This document shows, in pieces, positions 13,308 to 21,784 of a DNA stretch of 46,228 nucleotides; within the stretch, counting starts at the first letter, position 1, and every line of letters begins with the position of its first letter. Under the pieces are notes generated by a model, which did not search any database, was not told the DNA's origin, and worked only from the letters and a program-made list of their open reading frames with translations. The position numbers and the translations under genes were made by a program. This DNA comes from a virus, in IMG/VR virus record IMGVR_UViG_3300042982_000004, positions 1 through 46,228 of that record, one strand, 5' to 3'.

Positions 13308-14341
13308 CAGATGATACCGAGCTTGTCAAGCAGAGCACGAACATCAATCCGATCATCTTCCCAACGACGCATGTGAGCACAGTCGAAGTACATCTGAGCA
13401 ATCTCAATTGCATCCTTCTTCTGCAAGATGCCAGCGTGGTCCATGTAAACCACCGGCTCAGGATACCAACTCTTGTACTGATTGTAAAGGGCTGTCAATG
13501 CTTCTTTGTCGTTTGTAGCGTCTTTCAAGATGTTGTATGCTGCCACTTCGCCAAAGGTAACACTCTTTCCATCTTTGTCCATCTGAATTTTGTACAGATC
13601 GGACGGATGGTAGCAGTCAACCTTGTCTCCGTATAGCGCTTGGAAGTAGAGCCACTTGCGACCAGTGCCTTTGATACCCTTGCCGTCTTTGTGTAGCTCA
13701 CCAAAACCTTGAATGAACACAGGCTTGGTCATCTTAGCAGGGTTGAAAAGCCATCCAGAGCACGCTAGAGCGTCTTTATCCTCAGTCACTTGAATGATAC
13801 GGGTTTCACTCTTAAACCCTTCATACGCTCTCATGGACTGTTTGTCGTCCACTTCCATACCATTGATCACACCAGCAGCAAGCTCGCTGATCATGTAAGA
13901 ACGTAGCTCTTTCAGTTGGACAGGTCTAAGCGTGTCTTCACGCTTGCCTTTGTACGCACCACCCAATGTGGCCGTTCCTGCCCACTTGCCGACAGTGACA
14001 GTGTGAGACATAGGCAACGGAATTTTATCACGGAAGTTATCAGTGCCGCCAATATAAATTTCATTCTTCTTCACTCCCAATCGTGCGGAATATCCCTTGA
14101 GCATTTCACGAATCAAGCTCTTTCCGTAGCTTGAGTGACGTGGCTCTTGAACATCAGTGATGGTGTACATATCTTCTGTGTGGCTTGTTCCCTTTAGGAA
14201 CTCACGGAACGCTGTGCGGTTAGCCCAGTGCTCTCTTACACCCTTCTCGATATGTTGTGTGGTAATGGATCGTTCTTCGTTTGCAGCAGCAGCCTTGTAA
14301 GCAATACTATCAGCGTCAAAAACTAGTGTGTCCTCTTTCAT
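13307..14341 (-). CDS. 5'-3' exonuclease (FEN/PIN fold)
   Basis: A 344-residue protein. Acidic metal-site motifs are D-A-D-S (residues 9-12), the G-A-Y-K-G-K-R-E-D arch region, M-E-V-D-D-K and V-T-E-D-K-D-A. A helix-hairpin-helix-like part follows (A-L-Y-G-D-K-V-D-C-Y). This matches phage flap nucleases of the T5 D15/T7 gp6 kind, which remove RNA primers and process recombination ends. The ATG at 14341 has GGAGG upstream; the longer frame into the terminator is rejected. Confidence 0.85.
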   Translation of the reverse strand: MKEDTLVFDADSIAYKAAAANEERSITTQHIEKGVREHWANRTAFREFLKGTSHTEDMYTITDVQEPRHSSYGKSLIREMLKGYSARLGVKKNEIYIGGTDNFRDKIPLPMSHTVTVGKWAGTATLGGAYKGKREDTLRPVQLKELRSYMISELAAGVINGMEVDDKQSMRAYEGFKSETRIIQVTEDKDALACSGWLFNPAKMTKPVFIQGFGELHKDGKGIKGTGRKWLYFQALYGDKVDCYHPSDLYKIQMDKDGKSVTFGEVAAYNILKDATNDKEALTALYNQYKSWYPEPVVYMDHAGILQKKDAIEIAQMYFDCAHMRRWEDDRIDVRALLDKLGII

Positions 14342-14357
14342 GTATTTCCTCCAATGC

Positions 14358-14378
14358 AAAATGGCCCCGAAGGGCCAT
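14358..14378 (-). terminator. Terminator with UUCG tetraloop
   Basis: On the minus strand ATGGCCC and GGGCCAT form a perfect 7-bp stem around TTCG, followed by TTTTG. No promoter is visible between it and the exonuclease gene, so it probably only reduces readthrough. Confidence 0.8.
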
Positions 14379-14396
14379 GATGGTCTATCTGCTAAA

Positions 14397-14963
14397 TTAG
14401 CTGGTGCGGTAGTTGGTTACAGCAGCAGACGATTCCAAGTAGGCGAAGTTCATGCCCTTGGCGTCAGCAGTGAAGCCACGTGTTGCACTGGCACAGAGGC
14501 CCATGCTTGCACCTACGGACACTTCGTCCATGTTTGCAGCAAGGAACACAACTTGGTAGCCACGTTCTTCAGCTTGAGCGATAAGCTCTTTCACTTGAGT
14601 GCGGCTGTACTCACGACTTGCGTTTTCCTGTCCGTCAGTGAAGATGCTGATGATTGCCTTGGCTGGGTTTTCGAACAGCAGCTTGGTCAGCGCTTGGCCG
14701 ATAGCGTCGTTCATTGCAGTACCACCGTCTGGACGATAGGTGTGGACGCTCAGAGGCTCTACTTCTTCCAGAGGTTTGGCATCGATAGGCAGACGCACAT
14801 TGGTGGAGAAGGTATACAGACTTACATCCGCCGCCCCGCCGATTGCTTGTTGCTCTTCGATCAGACGATTGAAGCCACCGATTACATCCATTTGCAGGTG
14901 ATGCATACTGCCAGATTCGTCAAGAATCACTACAATCTTTACTGCTTCGTTTGGGTTACTCAA
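14397..14963 (-). CDS. Von Willebrand factor A domain protein
   Basis: A 188-residue protein that is essentially one VWA domain. The complete MIDAS metal site is D15-E-S17-G-S19, the Thr in G-G-T-A-M-N-D and the Asp in F-T-D-G-Q-E-N. Known: VWA domains mediate metal-dependent protein binding, often with MoxR-type AAA+ ATPases; no such partner is in this window. It starts with TTG at 14963 with AAGGAG 7 bases upstream; the first internal ATG would remove the MIDAS. It sits between the SSB and exonuclease genes. Confidence 0.85.
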   Translation of the reverse strand: MSNPNEAVKIVVILDESGSMHHLQMDVIGGFNRLIEEQQAIGGAADVSLYTFSTNVRLPIDAKPLEEVEPLSVHTYRPDGGTAMNDAIGQALTKLLFENPAKAIISIFTDGQENASREYSRTQVKELIAQAEERGYQVVFLAANMDEVSVGASMGLCASATRGFTADAKGMNFAYLESSAAVTNYRTS

Positions 14964-14973
14964 ATTTCTCTCC

Positions 14974-15096
14974 TTATTGATTAGTCAAAAGGCCAAGACC
15001 GGCCCACAATACATACCATCCAATTGCCACATCAACGCCCGGTACGAGAACGTCAATTACAACACATGCCCAAAAGATAAACCAGAACAAATTCAT
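14974..15096 (-). CDS. Tiny membrane protein
   Basis: A 40-residue, almost entirely hydrophobic protein (F-W-F-I-F-W-A-C-V-V-I-D-V-L-V, then V-A-I-G-W-Y-V-L-W-A-G-L). It would form one or two membrane passes. The start overlaps the upstream stop as ATGA. Its TAAGGAG end supplies the ribosome site of the VWA gene, so the two are probably translated together. Confidence 0.65.
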   Translation of the reverse strand: MNLFWFIFWACVVIDVLVPGVDVAIGWYVLWAGLGLLTNQ

Positions 15097-15350
15097 TCGT
15101 CTTCATCCTCATCTTGCCCCGGCACCCAATCTCCTGCAATATCACCGCCGTTACCAACAAGGGTAAAGTCATCAGGAACTTGCAGGGTGTCATAGTGGAA
15201 ACCGTCACCGTCGACGCCAAGGTCTTCGTAGTCCATCTCGCCGCTCTCGTACTTGTCCTCAAGGTGCTGAATGTATTTCGCATTGAGGGTATATTGAGGG
15301 TAGTAGGAACCGTCGCCGCCGTTGGATACAAGAACGAATAGGGTTTTCAT
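15093..15350 (-). CDS. Unknown 85-residue acidic protein
   Basis: I do not recognise this protein. The beginning is V-L-V-S-N-G-G-D-G-S-Y-Y-P, the body is acidic, and the end is very acidic (G-Q-D-E-D-E-D-E). The ATG at 15350 has AAGGAG upstream. It is the first gene after the promoter at 15384-15412. A DNA mimic is one possibility for such an acidic small phage protein, but nothing proves it. Confidence 0.6.
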   Translation of the reverse strand: MKTLFVLVSNGGDGSYYPQYTLNAKYIQHLEDKYESGEMDYEDLGVDGDGFHYDTLQVPDDFTLVGNGGDIAGDWVPGQDEDEDE

Positions 15351-15383
15351 TGTGTTTCTCCTTTGATGTTTGGTGTGGGGCAC

Positions 15384-15412
15384 ATCCTACAGACTGTGCC
15401 CTTTGCTGTCAA
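15384..15412 (-). promoter_or_regulatory. Sigma70-like promoter with overlapping dyad
   Basis: Leftward. TTGACA (15412-15407), 17-bp spacer, TAGGAT (15389-15384). A perfect 7-bp dyad GGGCACA/TGTGCCC (15378-15401) brackets the -10 box. Confidence 0.65.
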
Positions 15413-15415
15413 GCC

Positions 15416-16432
15416 TTAGAACGGAACATCGTCATCGAAGTCATCGTCTTCCTTGGCAGGGGCCGAAGGAGCAATGCCAGCAGGCTTTGGAGCAGGAGCT
15501 TGCGGCTTGTCGCCGTCAGCTTTCCAGCCTTCACCGATGATAGCTTTGAGTGGGCTGTCAGTGACAACTCCATTCACTTCAGTGGTGAAGTTTACAGCTT
15601 TACGCTGGTGGTTCTTGATGCAAGCACGCGCTTCCAGAGCAGCGGTCTTATCAATTTCAGAATCCCACATTTGAACCAGAGCCAGTGTTACACCTTCTGG
15701 CAGTTCAGGATGTGGCAGACCTTCTGGCACGATACCAGCGATCTTGATTTCTTCTTTGAAGAAGCCCTTGTCGTTGAAGTGCAGACGAATCTGGAACTGT
15801 ACAACTTTGCCCAGCAGTTCGTCAATACGGTTGCTTGTAAACAAACCATCCTTGTCCAGCAGACCAGAAGCGTCAGCCAGTTTGTGCAGTTGGCTGTTCT
15901 TAGCCAGTGCCCACTTAGCAGGACCCGGCTTGCCTTGGTTGTGGTTCATTTGACGCAGGTTGAATGGCTTCTGCACCAGACGGTTGAATTCCCCGTTGAG
16001 GATCAAACGTAGGGGCATTGGCTTGGATTCACCAGTGAAGAACGAACTCTTGTCAACCATGATTTGCGGGAAGTCCGCACATACGGCCACTTGTTGAACG
16101 TCTTTCTGCTTGTAGCGGAAGCACATGTTGCCTTCGAACTCTTCGAAGCGAGCGTTTTCACGGCCAGCTTTGGCGATTACAGCTTCGTTACCAGCAGGTG
16201 TGCCGTCGTACTCAGGGTAGCGTTTCAGGAAGTCAGCGTCATTCACAGGGATTGCCGCGTCGTCCAGCACTTGCATACCGAGGTCATAGATACCAGTGAT
16301 GATACCCGGCAGGGAACGTTGTTTCCCGCCACCAGCAGCTTCGACCAAGTGTGCGTTGAGTGCTTTGTAATCGACTACCTTACGGTTCTCGGAGCCAGCA
16401 GTAGTTGCGTTACCAGTTGTTTGAAAAGCCAT
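15416..16432 (-). CDS. Single-stranded DNA-binding protein
   Basis: A 338-residue protein. The C-terminus is a Pro/Ala-rich linker followed by an acidic tip, D-D-D-F-D-D-D-V-P-F, the same kind of tail that bacterial SSB (D-D-x-I-P-F) and phage ssDNA-binding proteins use to recruit replication partners. The body is beta-rich, with aromatic and basic residues, and is larger than bacterial SSB (about 178), as in other myoviruses. It lies between the polymerase and exonuclease genes. The OB fold itself is inferred. The AGGAG site is well placed before the ATG at 16432. Confidence 0.8.
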   Translation of the reverse strand: MAFQTTGNATTAGSENRKVVDYKALNAHLVEAAGGGKQRSLPGIITGIYDLGMQVLDDAAIPVNDADFLKRYPEYDGTPAGNEAVIAKAGRENARFEEFEGNMCFRYKQKDVQQVAVCADFPQIMVDKSSFFTGESKPMPLRLILNGEFNRLVQKPFNLRQMNHNQGKPGPAKWALAKNSQLHKLADASGLLDKDGLFTSNRIDELLGKVVQFQIRLHFNDKGFFKEEIKIAGIVPEGLPHPELPEGVTLALVQMWDSEIDKTAALEARACIKNHQRKAVNFTTEVNGVVTDSPLKAIIGEGWKADGDKPQAPAPKPAGIAPSAPAKEDDDFDDDVPF

Positions 16433-16476
16433 TTGTTTCTCCTATACTAGATGCCTAATTACGTAGGCGGAATGTA

Positions 16477-16492
16477 GGGGCATGTTAGCCCC
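16477..16492 (-). other. RNA hairpin between genes
   Basis: A perfect GGGGC/GCCCC 5-bp stem with a 6-nt loop lies in the 82-base gap before the SSB gene. There is no T-run, so this is not a typical terminator. It may be a processing or stability element, or part of an unrecognised promoter. Confidence 0.4.
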
Positions 16493-16514
16493 CGCTGATT
16501 GATAGTTGATCAGA

Positions 16515-16895
16515 CTATCGAATTTCTTTCGTAGCAGAGTAAGCAAAGATGGCAGCGCCTTTTGCTTTCCCGCCGAGAGCAGCTTTAACTTCTCGGGCAG
16601 TCTCACGATCTTCGGTGTTGTACCACAACTCACCGTCTTTCATTACCACGTAGACTACCTTAGATGGTAGTGGTTTGTCAACAACTTTCGATTGCTTGAC
16701 AATCTCATAGTGCTTAGCCTTCAGCCAAGTGGTTTCGCCTTCATCGTTACGGAAGAGTTCCCATTCAGGATTGAAGTCGTAAACTCTGCCAGTAGCAGTG
16801 ACGATGTTACCGATGTTGAAGCTGTGGTAGTCGTTATTGCGGAAGGTTGGCCCGCCGCTAACCACTACAACCTTTGTGCCTTGTTCGATTGACAT
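16515..16895 (-). CDS. Unknown 126-residue protein, SH3-like N-terminus
   Basis: I do not recognise this protein. The first 65 residues (G-T-K-V-V-V-V-S-G-G, G-N-I-V-T-A-T-G-R-V-Y) look like a small beta barrel of the SH3/KOW type. The second half is mixed, ending with A-L-G-G-K-A-K-G-A-A-I-F-A. The AAGGAG ribosome site precedes the ATG at 16895. It is in the polymerase operon, 1 base after the next small gene. Confidence 0.55.
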   Translation of the reverse strand: MSIEQGTKVVVVSGGPTFRNNDYHSFNIGNIVTATGRVYDFNPEWELFRNDEGETTWLKAKHYEIVKQSKVVDKPLPSKVVYVVMKDGELWYNTEDRETAREVKAALGGKAKGAAIFAYSATKEIR

Positions 16896-16896
16896 A

Positions 16897-17082
16897 CTAC
16901 TCTCCTTTCTGTTCAGTTACAAGCTCGACCTCACGGTCGGCCAGATGTTGCTTGATACCCCTTGCGTTGACATACTCGTACCCATCAACCACAAAGTTAT
17001 AAGCAGCGCCAATACGAGTGATGATTTCACCGAGAGCGTACATGTGGTAACGCTCTTTGCTGATAACTTTATACGAAGACAA
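16897..17082 (-). CDS. Unknown 61-residue protein with TTG start
   Basis: A small basic/acidic mixed protein (Y-K-V-I-S-K-E-R-Y-H, G-E-I-I-T-R-I-G-A-A-Y). A TTG at 17082 lies 9 bases after a strong GGAGG; the first ATG (17043) has only a weak site, so I prefer TTG. It overlaps the upstream gene by 14 bases. The beta-like pattern recalls the first half of its downstream neighbour, so they may be related barrels. Confidence 0.5.
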   Translation of the reverse strand: MSSYKVISKERYHMYALGEIITRIGAAYNFVVDGYEYVNARGIKQHLADREVELVTEQKGE

Positions 17083-17242
17083 AATCTTTTTCCTCCAGTG
17101 CTTGTTGCATACCAGTTTCGTCCACGAAGACGAAAAAGTCGGCTAAATCAACTTTGATAAAGGTCACTTTCTGGCCCTTCTTGAAGTGGTGACAGGAATC
17201 AAAGCCTTCAGTTAAGATGATAGCTTCCTTACCTTTGATCAT
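17069..17242 (-). CDS. Unknown 57-residue protein
   Basis: The start at 17242 overlaps the upstream stop as ATGA. The protein has a beta-rich core (E-A-I-I-L-T-E-G-F-D, Q-K-V-T-F-I-K-V-D, F-F-V-F-V-D-E) and a short charged end. I do not recognise it. With the two genes downstream it forms a trio of small, similarly patterned proteins. Confidence 0.6.
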   Translation of the reverse strand: MIKGKEAIILTEGFDSCHHFKKGQKVTFIKVDLADFFVFVDETGMQQALEEKDFVFV

Positions 17243-17517
17243 GCCAGCAACTCCTTGAAGCGTTCAGCTACGCGACCAAGACGAGAAGAACTCTCGTTTG
17301 CCACTTCCAGCTTCTTCTGACGGGAAGCAATCTCTGCTTCGTGTTCAGCTACGATGATGGCGATTTCAGCCTGAGCGTCTTCCAGATTCTTCTGTGCTTG
17401 AGTGAAACCAGCCAGTGCAGATTCCATCAATTGCTCAGGAGTGAGTTTGATCTCTTTCACTTTACCGAAACCGAGGAAGTCGAAAGCGCCTACAGATGGT
17501 TCGTTACGTGCAGTCAT
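17239..17517 (-). CDS. Unknown coiled-coil protein
   Basis: A 92-residue protein. After a short N-terminal part with D-F-L-G-F-G-K-V, the rest is a long heptad-type helix (A-Q-K-N-L-E-D-A-Q-A-E-I, H-E-A-E-I-A-S-R-Q-K-K-L). It is likely an oligomer or adaptor. It is the first gene after the promoter at 17556-17584 and has AAGGAG before the ATG. Confidence 0.65.
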   Translation of the reverse strand: MTARNEPSVGAFDFLGFGKVKEIKLTPEQLMESALAGFTQAQKNLEDAQAEIAIIVAEHEAEIASRQKKLEVANESSSRLGRVAERFKELLA

Positions 17518-17555
17518 TGTATTCTCCTTTGTGTGTTTGTCTTGCTGAGGTGGTC

Positions 17556-17584
17556 ATTGTAGTGGACTTCCGTGTCCGTGTCAA
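17556..17584 (-). promoter_or_regulatory. Strong sigma70-like promoter downstream of the polymerase gene
   Basis: Leftward. TTGACA (17584-17579), 17-bp spacer, TACAAT (17561-17556): a full -35 match and five of six -10 bases. It lies 8 bases past the polymerase stop codon and drives the small-gene group down to the SSB gene. Confidence 0.75.
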
Positions 17585-17591
17585 CTCCTAA

Positions 17592-19859
17592 TTAGTGAAT
17601 ATCTGAATATCTTTCACCGAATTGTGTTTCGCACCCGAGTTCACGTCGAAGGTTATAATCCTTGTTCACCTTCTCTACAGACGACTTGATAATCTCAGCA
17701 ATCGCAATCCGATTAGCTTCGCTGTCGCCCATGCAGATGATGCACTCGTCGTGGAACGAGCCAGTGAGACGCTTAGCTTTGATGCCCCACTTTTGTACCA
17801 TAGCTTCCAAGATGTTGTCAACCCACATATCGAAGAAATATGAGCCAGTGCCTTGAGCCAGTGTAGAGAATCGGTCGCTCTCTTTACGCAAACTGTAGCA
17901 GAACCCGTTCACAGGGTTGATCAGCCACTTATTACCACGTGCGTCTTTAAACACCACCTGTTCGTCTGCAATGGCCTTTACAGCCCAGTTCAGCTCCCAG
18001 TAAGCCTTGTGCAACAGTTCACCCGTCTTGAGGTCTACACCAGCCGCCTGAGCGATCTTAGCAGCACCTGCGTTGTACACGGAGGCATAGTTGGTAGTCT
18101 TACCGTTCTTACGTGCCTTCTTAACGTGTGGCTTGGCTGCCTTTGGATCAGCCTTGAAAGCGTCAAACTCTTCCTGACTAATCATCATAGCTGTGAGAGC
18201 CATCAGAATGTGCGGGTCAAAGTCTGGAGCTTGCATTGTAGCTACATACGCCGGGTCATGAGGCAACATGAAGTGGTGCTTCACACGGTCCTCAAGAGAC
18301 GACATGTCAGAGCCAGCCAACACTTTCTTCACACCAGCAATCAGCGATCCACGGATGTCATAGCCGTAAGGCTTGTCAGTACCCGGAAGGTTTACCAACT
18401 CACGGTGCTTAACACGCAAGGTGTTTGTGAAGCCACCAATACGAGCCTTCAACCACTTGTCATCTTCAATAGCCTCAAGGAAGCCACGGAGCGTGTTACG
18501 GCGGTTCTCAGCAACTTTGTAGTCAGCGTACACCTTAATCGCTGGCACTTCTTCAGCAAGCTCAAGGAGGCTATGGCACAACTCTTTACCATCGTCACCA
18601 CCCACAGAGATTTGAGGGATTGCACGTTCTTCTGGTCGTGACAGTTTCCAGCGCTCCCAAGCTTGGTGACTGGCCTTGCCTTGTGGCTTGCTCGCTACCC
18701 AAGCATTGAAAGCCTCTTCATCTTTCTCATACTTGAACGTCTGAGGAATCCAGCCTTTCGAGAACAGGAAGTCTTTAACCTGAGCCGGACTACCCGGATT
18801 TGGATCTTCATTCTTGTTCCACACACGATACCATTGTGTACCAGTCTCAGGATCAATACCGTCCTCTGGATTAATGATTACGAGTGGCTTGCCAGTCTCA
18901 GGGTCAACCTTACCCTCTGCAAAGTTAGCCATTGTCTCATCCCACTTTACCCAGTGGGCATTGCGATCACCATTCTTTTTGAATGGATCAGCCTTTGGCT
19001 GGCTCTTCTTCACATACTTTGGAACCTTTGGCATAACAGCAGCCAAACCTTCCCGAGCACTAAGCACAATTGCTTCAAGCTTGTCAAGAGATTTACGAAC
19101 GTGTTCAACGTCCACTTCCCAGCGGGTTGTCTCTTGCAGTGCGGCACAATCCATCTTGAACATCAGGAATGTGAGGATGCTATCGACGGCATTATCAACC
19201 GAACGGCCAATCATGTCGTCAATCGGAATCCACTCATTATCTTTAATTCGGGTGCCACCTACACGGAGAATCTTCACTCCACCCTTTTTATCTTCAATCC
19301 GCTGACCATTGTCAATTAAATCTTGAGCTTTGGTGTACATGTCCTCAAGACGGCTCATATGGTCATCCCACAGAGCATGGTTAATCTTCACGTCCTCTTG
19401 GCATCGGTTTTGCATACGATCCAAGAACTCAGCCAGTGTTTCCTCTTCACCCTGTTCCCAGCTATCAATCTTAGGCTTGGCAATGCCGTAGTCTTCGAAG
19501 AAACTATCCAGACCATGCATTTTACGATCAGGCGACAAGTACCACGAAAGGGCAAGCGTGTCAATGATCATCAGCCCGGAAAGGTCTAGGCCGAGAACTT
19601 TCTCAACCATCTTCACGTCATAGCCAATACCGTTGTGCATCACAATCGGGATTTGCTTGTCAATGTGATATTGGAAAAACTTAGCTACTCGTTGGATGTA
19701 GTCTTTGTCATCACGACGAATGGTAAACTCACGGCTCCAAGTGCCGTCCATGTTCCTCAGTTTGTACGACAGAACGTGCATCTTGGTTACGGTGTCAAGC
19801 AGGCCATCAGCCTCAAGGTCAGCTACCGATGCCATACGCCAGTTTGTGATTTGCTTCAT
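17592..19859 (-). CDS. DNA polymerase, family A (T7 type)
   Basis: A 755-residue protein. Proofreading domain: ExoI D-L-E (D14, E16), ExoII H-N-G-I-G-Y-D, ExoIII R-C-Q-E-D, where the usual Tyr four residues before the Asp is Arg. Polymerase motif A is S-D-M-S-S-L-E-D-R. Motif B is R-K-N-G-K-T-T-N-Y-A-S-V-Y-N-A-G: the basic pair and both Tyr are kept, but the Gly after the second Tyr is Asn. Motif C is F-H-D-E. The sequence order resembles T7 gp5, and the T7-like primase-helicase is encoded just upstream. The start at 19859 has AAGGAG; the longer frame runs through the promoter and is rejected. Confidence 0.93.
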   Translation of the reverse strand: MKQITNWRMASVADLEADGLLDTVTKMHVLSYKLRNMDGTWSREFTIRRDDKDYIQRVAKFFQYHIDKQIPIVMHNGIGYDVKMVEKVLGLDLSGLMIIDTLALSWYLSPDRKMHGLDSFFEDYGIAKPKIDSWEQGEEETLAEFLDRMQNRCQEDVKINHALWDDHMSRLEDMYTKAQDLIDNGQRIEDKKGGVKILRVGGTRIKDNEWIPIDDMIGRSVDNAVDSILTFLMFKMDCAALQETTRWEVDVEHVRKSLDKLEAIVLSAREGLAAVMPKVPKYVKKSQPKADPFKKNGDRNAHWVKWDETMANFAEGKVDPETGKPLVIINPEDGIDPETGTQWYRVWNKNEDPNPGSPAQVKDFLFSKGWIPQTFKYEKDEEAFNAWVASKPQGKASHQAWERWKLSRPEERAIPQISVGGDDGKELCHSLLELAEEVPAIKVYADYKVAENRRNTLRGFLEAIEDDKWLKARIGGFTNTLRVKHRELVNLPGTDKPYGYDIRGSLIAGVKKVLAGSDMSSLEDRVKHHFMLPHDPAYVATMQAPDFDPHILMALTAMMISQEEFDAFKADPKAAKPHVKKARKNGKTTNYASVYNAGAAKIAQAAGVDLKTGELLHKAYWELNWAVKAIADEQVVFKDARGNKWLINPVNGFCYSLRKESDRFSTLAQGTGSYFFDMWVDNILEAMVQKWGIKAKRLTGSFHDECIICMGDSEANRIAIAEIIKSSVEKVNKDYNLRRELGCETQFGERYSDIH

Positions 19860-19883
19860 GTTGCTCTCCTTTAAACGATGAAA

Positions 19884-19907
19884 GGGATCATACCGAAGCA
19901 TGATCCC
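19884..19907 (-). terminator. Stable UUCG hairpin overlapping a promoter
   Basis: On the minus strand GGGATCAT pairs over 8 bp with ATGATCCC; the stem can extend by G-U and C-G around a TTCG tetraloop, and is followed by only TTTC. It is possibly a weak terminator after the primase-helicase. The -10 box at 19887-19892 is its 3' arm. Confidence 0.55.
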
Positions 19908-19915
19908 TCTGTCAA
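19887..19915 (-). promoter_or_regulatory. Sigma70-like promoter for the DNA polymerase gene
   Basis: Leftward. TTGACA (19915-19910), 17-bp spacer, TATGAT (19892-19887). The expected start near 19880 leaves about 20 bases of leader before the polymerase start codon. Confidence 0.75.
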
Positions 19916-19918
19916 CCA

Positions 19919-21784
19919 TCAATCGTCGTTCTTAGCTTCCTGACTTGCCCGGTACTGTTCAGCTAGCACAGGATTCCGATCAAGGAAGTCCTCAAGATCG
20001 TGGACTGTGTGTGTTGGGTTGTCGTAGTAATACTTACCAGCATTAGGGCTTGTGTTGCCCGTCCAACGACACTTGGTCATCTTCATGTTGGTAATGTTAC
20101 GTTCAATCTCACACTCAGCTTCTTTGTTACGTGTGAACAACAGGTTACACGCAGCAGATTTGAATATGGCGCTGGAGCCTTGGAAGTCTTCTTCAAACAG
20201 ATCAGCACCAGCCGAGTTGGCCTTGCTACCACCAGCGCTCTTACGAACGTGGTTGATCAGGATGAATGTTACATCGTGACTCTTCACCATGCCTTTCAGC
20301 CACTTCATGAATACAGCTTGTTCCTCGTTGCTCATGCCGTCCATGATATCTTGTAGTGGATCGATGATGATCACTTTGCACTCACATGCAACGATCAGGT
20401 TCATGATCTTCTCTTTGATATCCTCAATCGAGCCGTCACGCTCTTCGATCAAGTGCCAACGGTGCGAGCCATCCTCTTTGAAGAACAGTTCCTGTGCAGC
20501 GTCTGCGGCCTCTTGAGAGTCGAAGAATGCAATCTTCTCTTCGTCAGTCATCAGGTCAATCTTCTTGCCCATATGACGGGACAACATCTTGTTACCGTAC
20601 TGTGCACAATCCGATTCAAGCGACAGAACACCCGGCTTGTGAGGACTGTTGAAAACCCAGTGGTAGACACATTCATCTACGTGTGTGGACTTACCAGTAC
20701 CAGAAGCAGAGCCAAGGTTGACAATCACCTTCAGTGGAATACCACCGCCCATCATTGCCTGTACACGGTGCATGTAACGTGGCAATGGAATCTTTGGAAC
20801 GATTGCCGCTGCTTTCATCAGCTTCATCAAAGCGCCGGAGCCTACAATACCCGAAGGCGTGTAAGGCATTGCCTTGTAGAAGTCTTGTACGAACTGAAAC
20901 TCTTTACCAGCTTTCAGGTATTCGTTAGGGTCTTTCAGGCCCATTTCCATGATGTACGCCTTGCCTTTCGGCAGAGCTTTACACACCATTTCAGCAGCCT
21001 TACGGCCAGCTTCGTCACTGTCCATACAGACAATGATACGCTCGAAACGGTTGAACCACTCATACTGCAATACGATCTGCTTCTCACAGCCTGTCTCACC
21101 AATGGTAGGACTCACTACAGGAATTGGCTCATACTGCGTACCGTTCTTGGCGTTATCACGGTTGGTCTTGTCAGACAACATCTGGAATGCAGATAGTTGA
21201 TCCACTTCCCCGCCGACGATCAGGCAGTATTTACCACGTGCCCGGATAAACTTGAACTGACCAAACAACTGACACTCACGTCCAGTTTCCCCGAGTGCTC
21301 CACGGAAGTCTTTTGGTAGCTCACGTCGCTTATATCCTGTCAGGACAAAGCCATGATCATTCTCAGCTTCCATTGTGCCAGGGTAATACTGAACCTTCAC
21401 TTCACCAGTTTTGGTGTCAATCTCATGACGTACACCGAAGGCAGCGGTTGTGTCTTTACGAATACCACGTAGACCTTTGGAATCGGTCGTGGTGACTTCC
21501 TTCATTCTTGCATGGATCTCATCATTAAACTCAGCGCCCACTACACTATACTCCTGCTCTTCTACAACACCATTTTCCTCCAACCATTCCTCGGAAGGAA
21601 TAGTGAAGCCTCCACACATGCCAAAGCAATGTGCTCCTTTGTGGCGTCCTTCGCTGTCAGTCCCATACACCATCAGGTTGTCATGCGAACGATCACCACC
21701 CTTTTCAATACACTTGGGGCATCCTACCTTACCATAATGGTACAGATCAATTCCATATCTTTCTGCAATTTCTAAACTCGTCAA
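19919..21784 (-). CDS. Bifunctional DNA primase-helicase (T7 gp4 type)
   Basis: A 621-residue protein. Zinc-binding primase domain: C-P-K-C (residues about 22-25) and H-C-F-G-M-C. TOPRIM part: V-G-G-E-V-D and D-S-D-E-A-G-R. Helicase: Walker A G-S-A-S-G-T-G-K-S-T, Walker B I-I-I-D-P-L-Q-D, and the later I-L-I-N-H-V-R-K. All the parts of a ring-shaped replicative helicase fused to its primase are present. The start is a TTG at 21784 overlapping the upstream stop (TTGA), with GGAGG and AAGAG upstream; no ATG is available before the zinc motif. Confidence 0.93.
   Translation of the reverse strand: MTSLEIAERYGIDLYHYGKVGCPKCIEKGGDRSHDNLMVYGTDSEGRHKGAHCFGMCGGFTIPSEEWLEENGVVEEQEYSVVGAEFNDEIHARMKEVTTTDSKGLRGIRKDTTAAFGVRHEIDTKTGEVKVQYYPGTMEAENDHGFVLTGYKRRELPKDFRGALGETGRECQLFGQFKFIRARGKYCLIVGGEVDQLSAFQMLSDKTNRDNAKNGTQYEPIPVVSPTIGETGCEKQIVLQYEWFNRFERIIVCMDSDEAGRKAAEMVCKALPKGKAYIMEMGLKDPNEYLKAGKEFQFVQDFYKAMPYTPSGIVGSGALMKLMKAAAIVPKIPLPRYMHRVQAMMGGGIPLKVIVNLGSASGTGKSTHVDECVYHWVFNSPHKPGVLSLESDCAQYGNKMLSRHMGKKIDLMTDEEKIAFFDSQEAADAAQELFFKEDGSHRWHLIEERDGSIEDIKEKIMNLIVACECKVIIIDPLQDIMDGMSNEEQAVFMKWLKGMVKSHDVTFILINHVRKSAGGSKANSAGADLFEEDFQGSSAIFKSAACNLLFTRNKEAECEIERNITNMKMTKCRWTGNTSPNAGKYYYDNPTHTVHDLEDFLDRNPVLAEQYRASQEAKNDD

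Noticed and set aside
13318-13345. TTGACA-type promoter at the end of the exonuclease gene
   Set aside because: The TTGACA is present, but no -10 box exists at a suitable distance.
17853-18641. Long rightward open frame (262 codons) opposite the DNA polymerase gene
   Set aside because: It is a shadow of the polymerase coding sequence on the other strand; its translation has no domain logic and it has no ribosome site.
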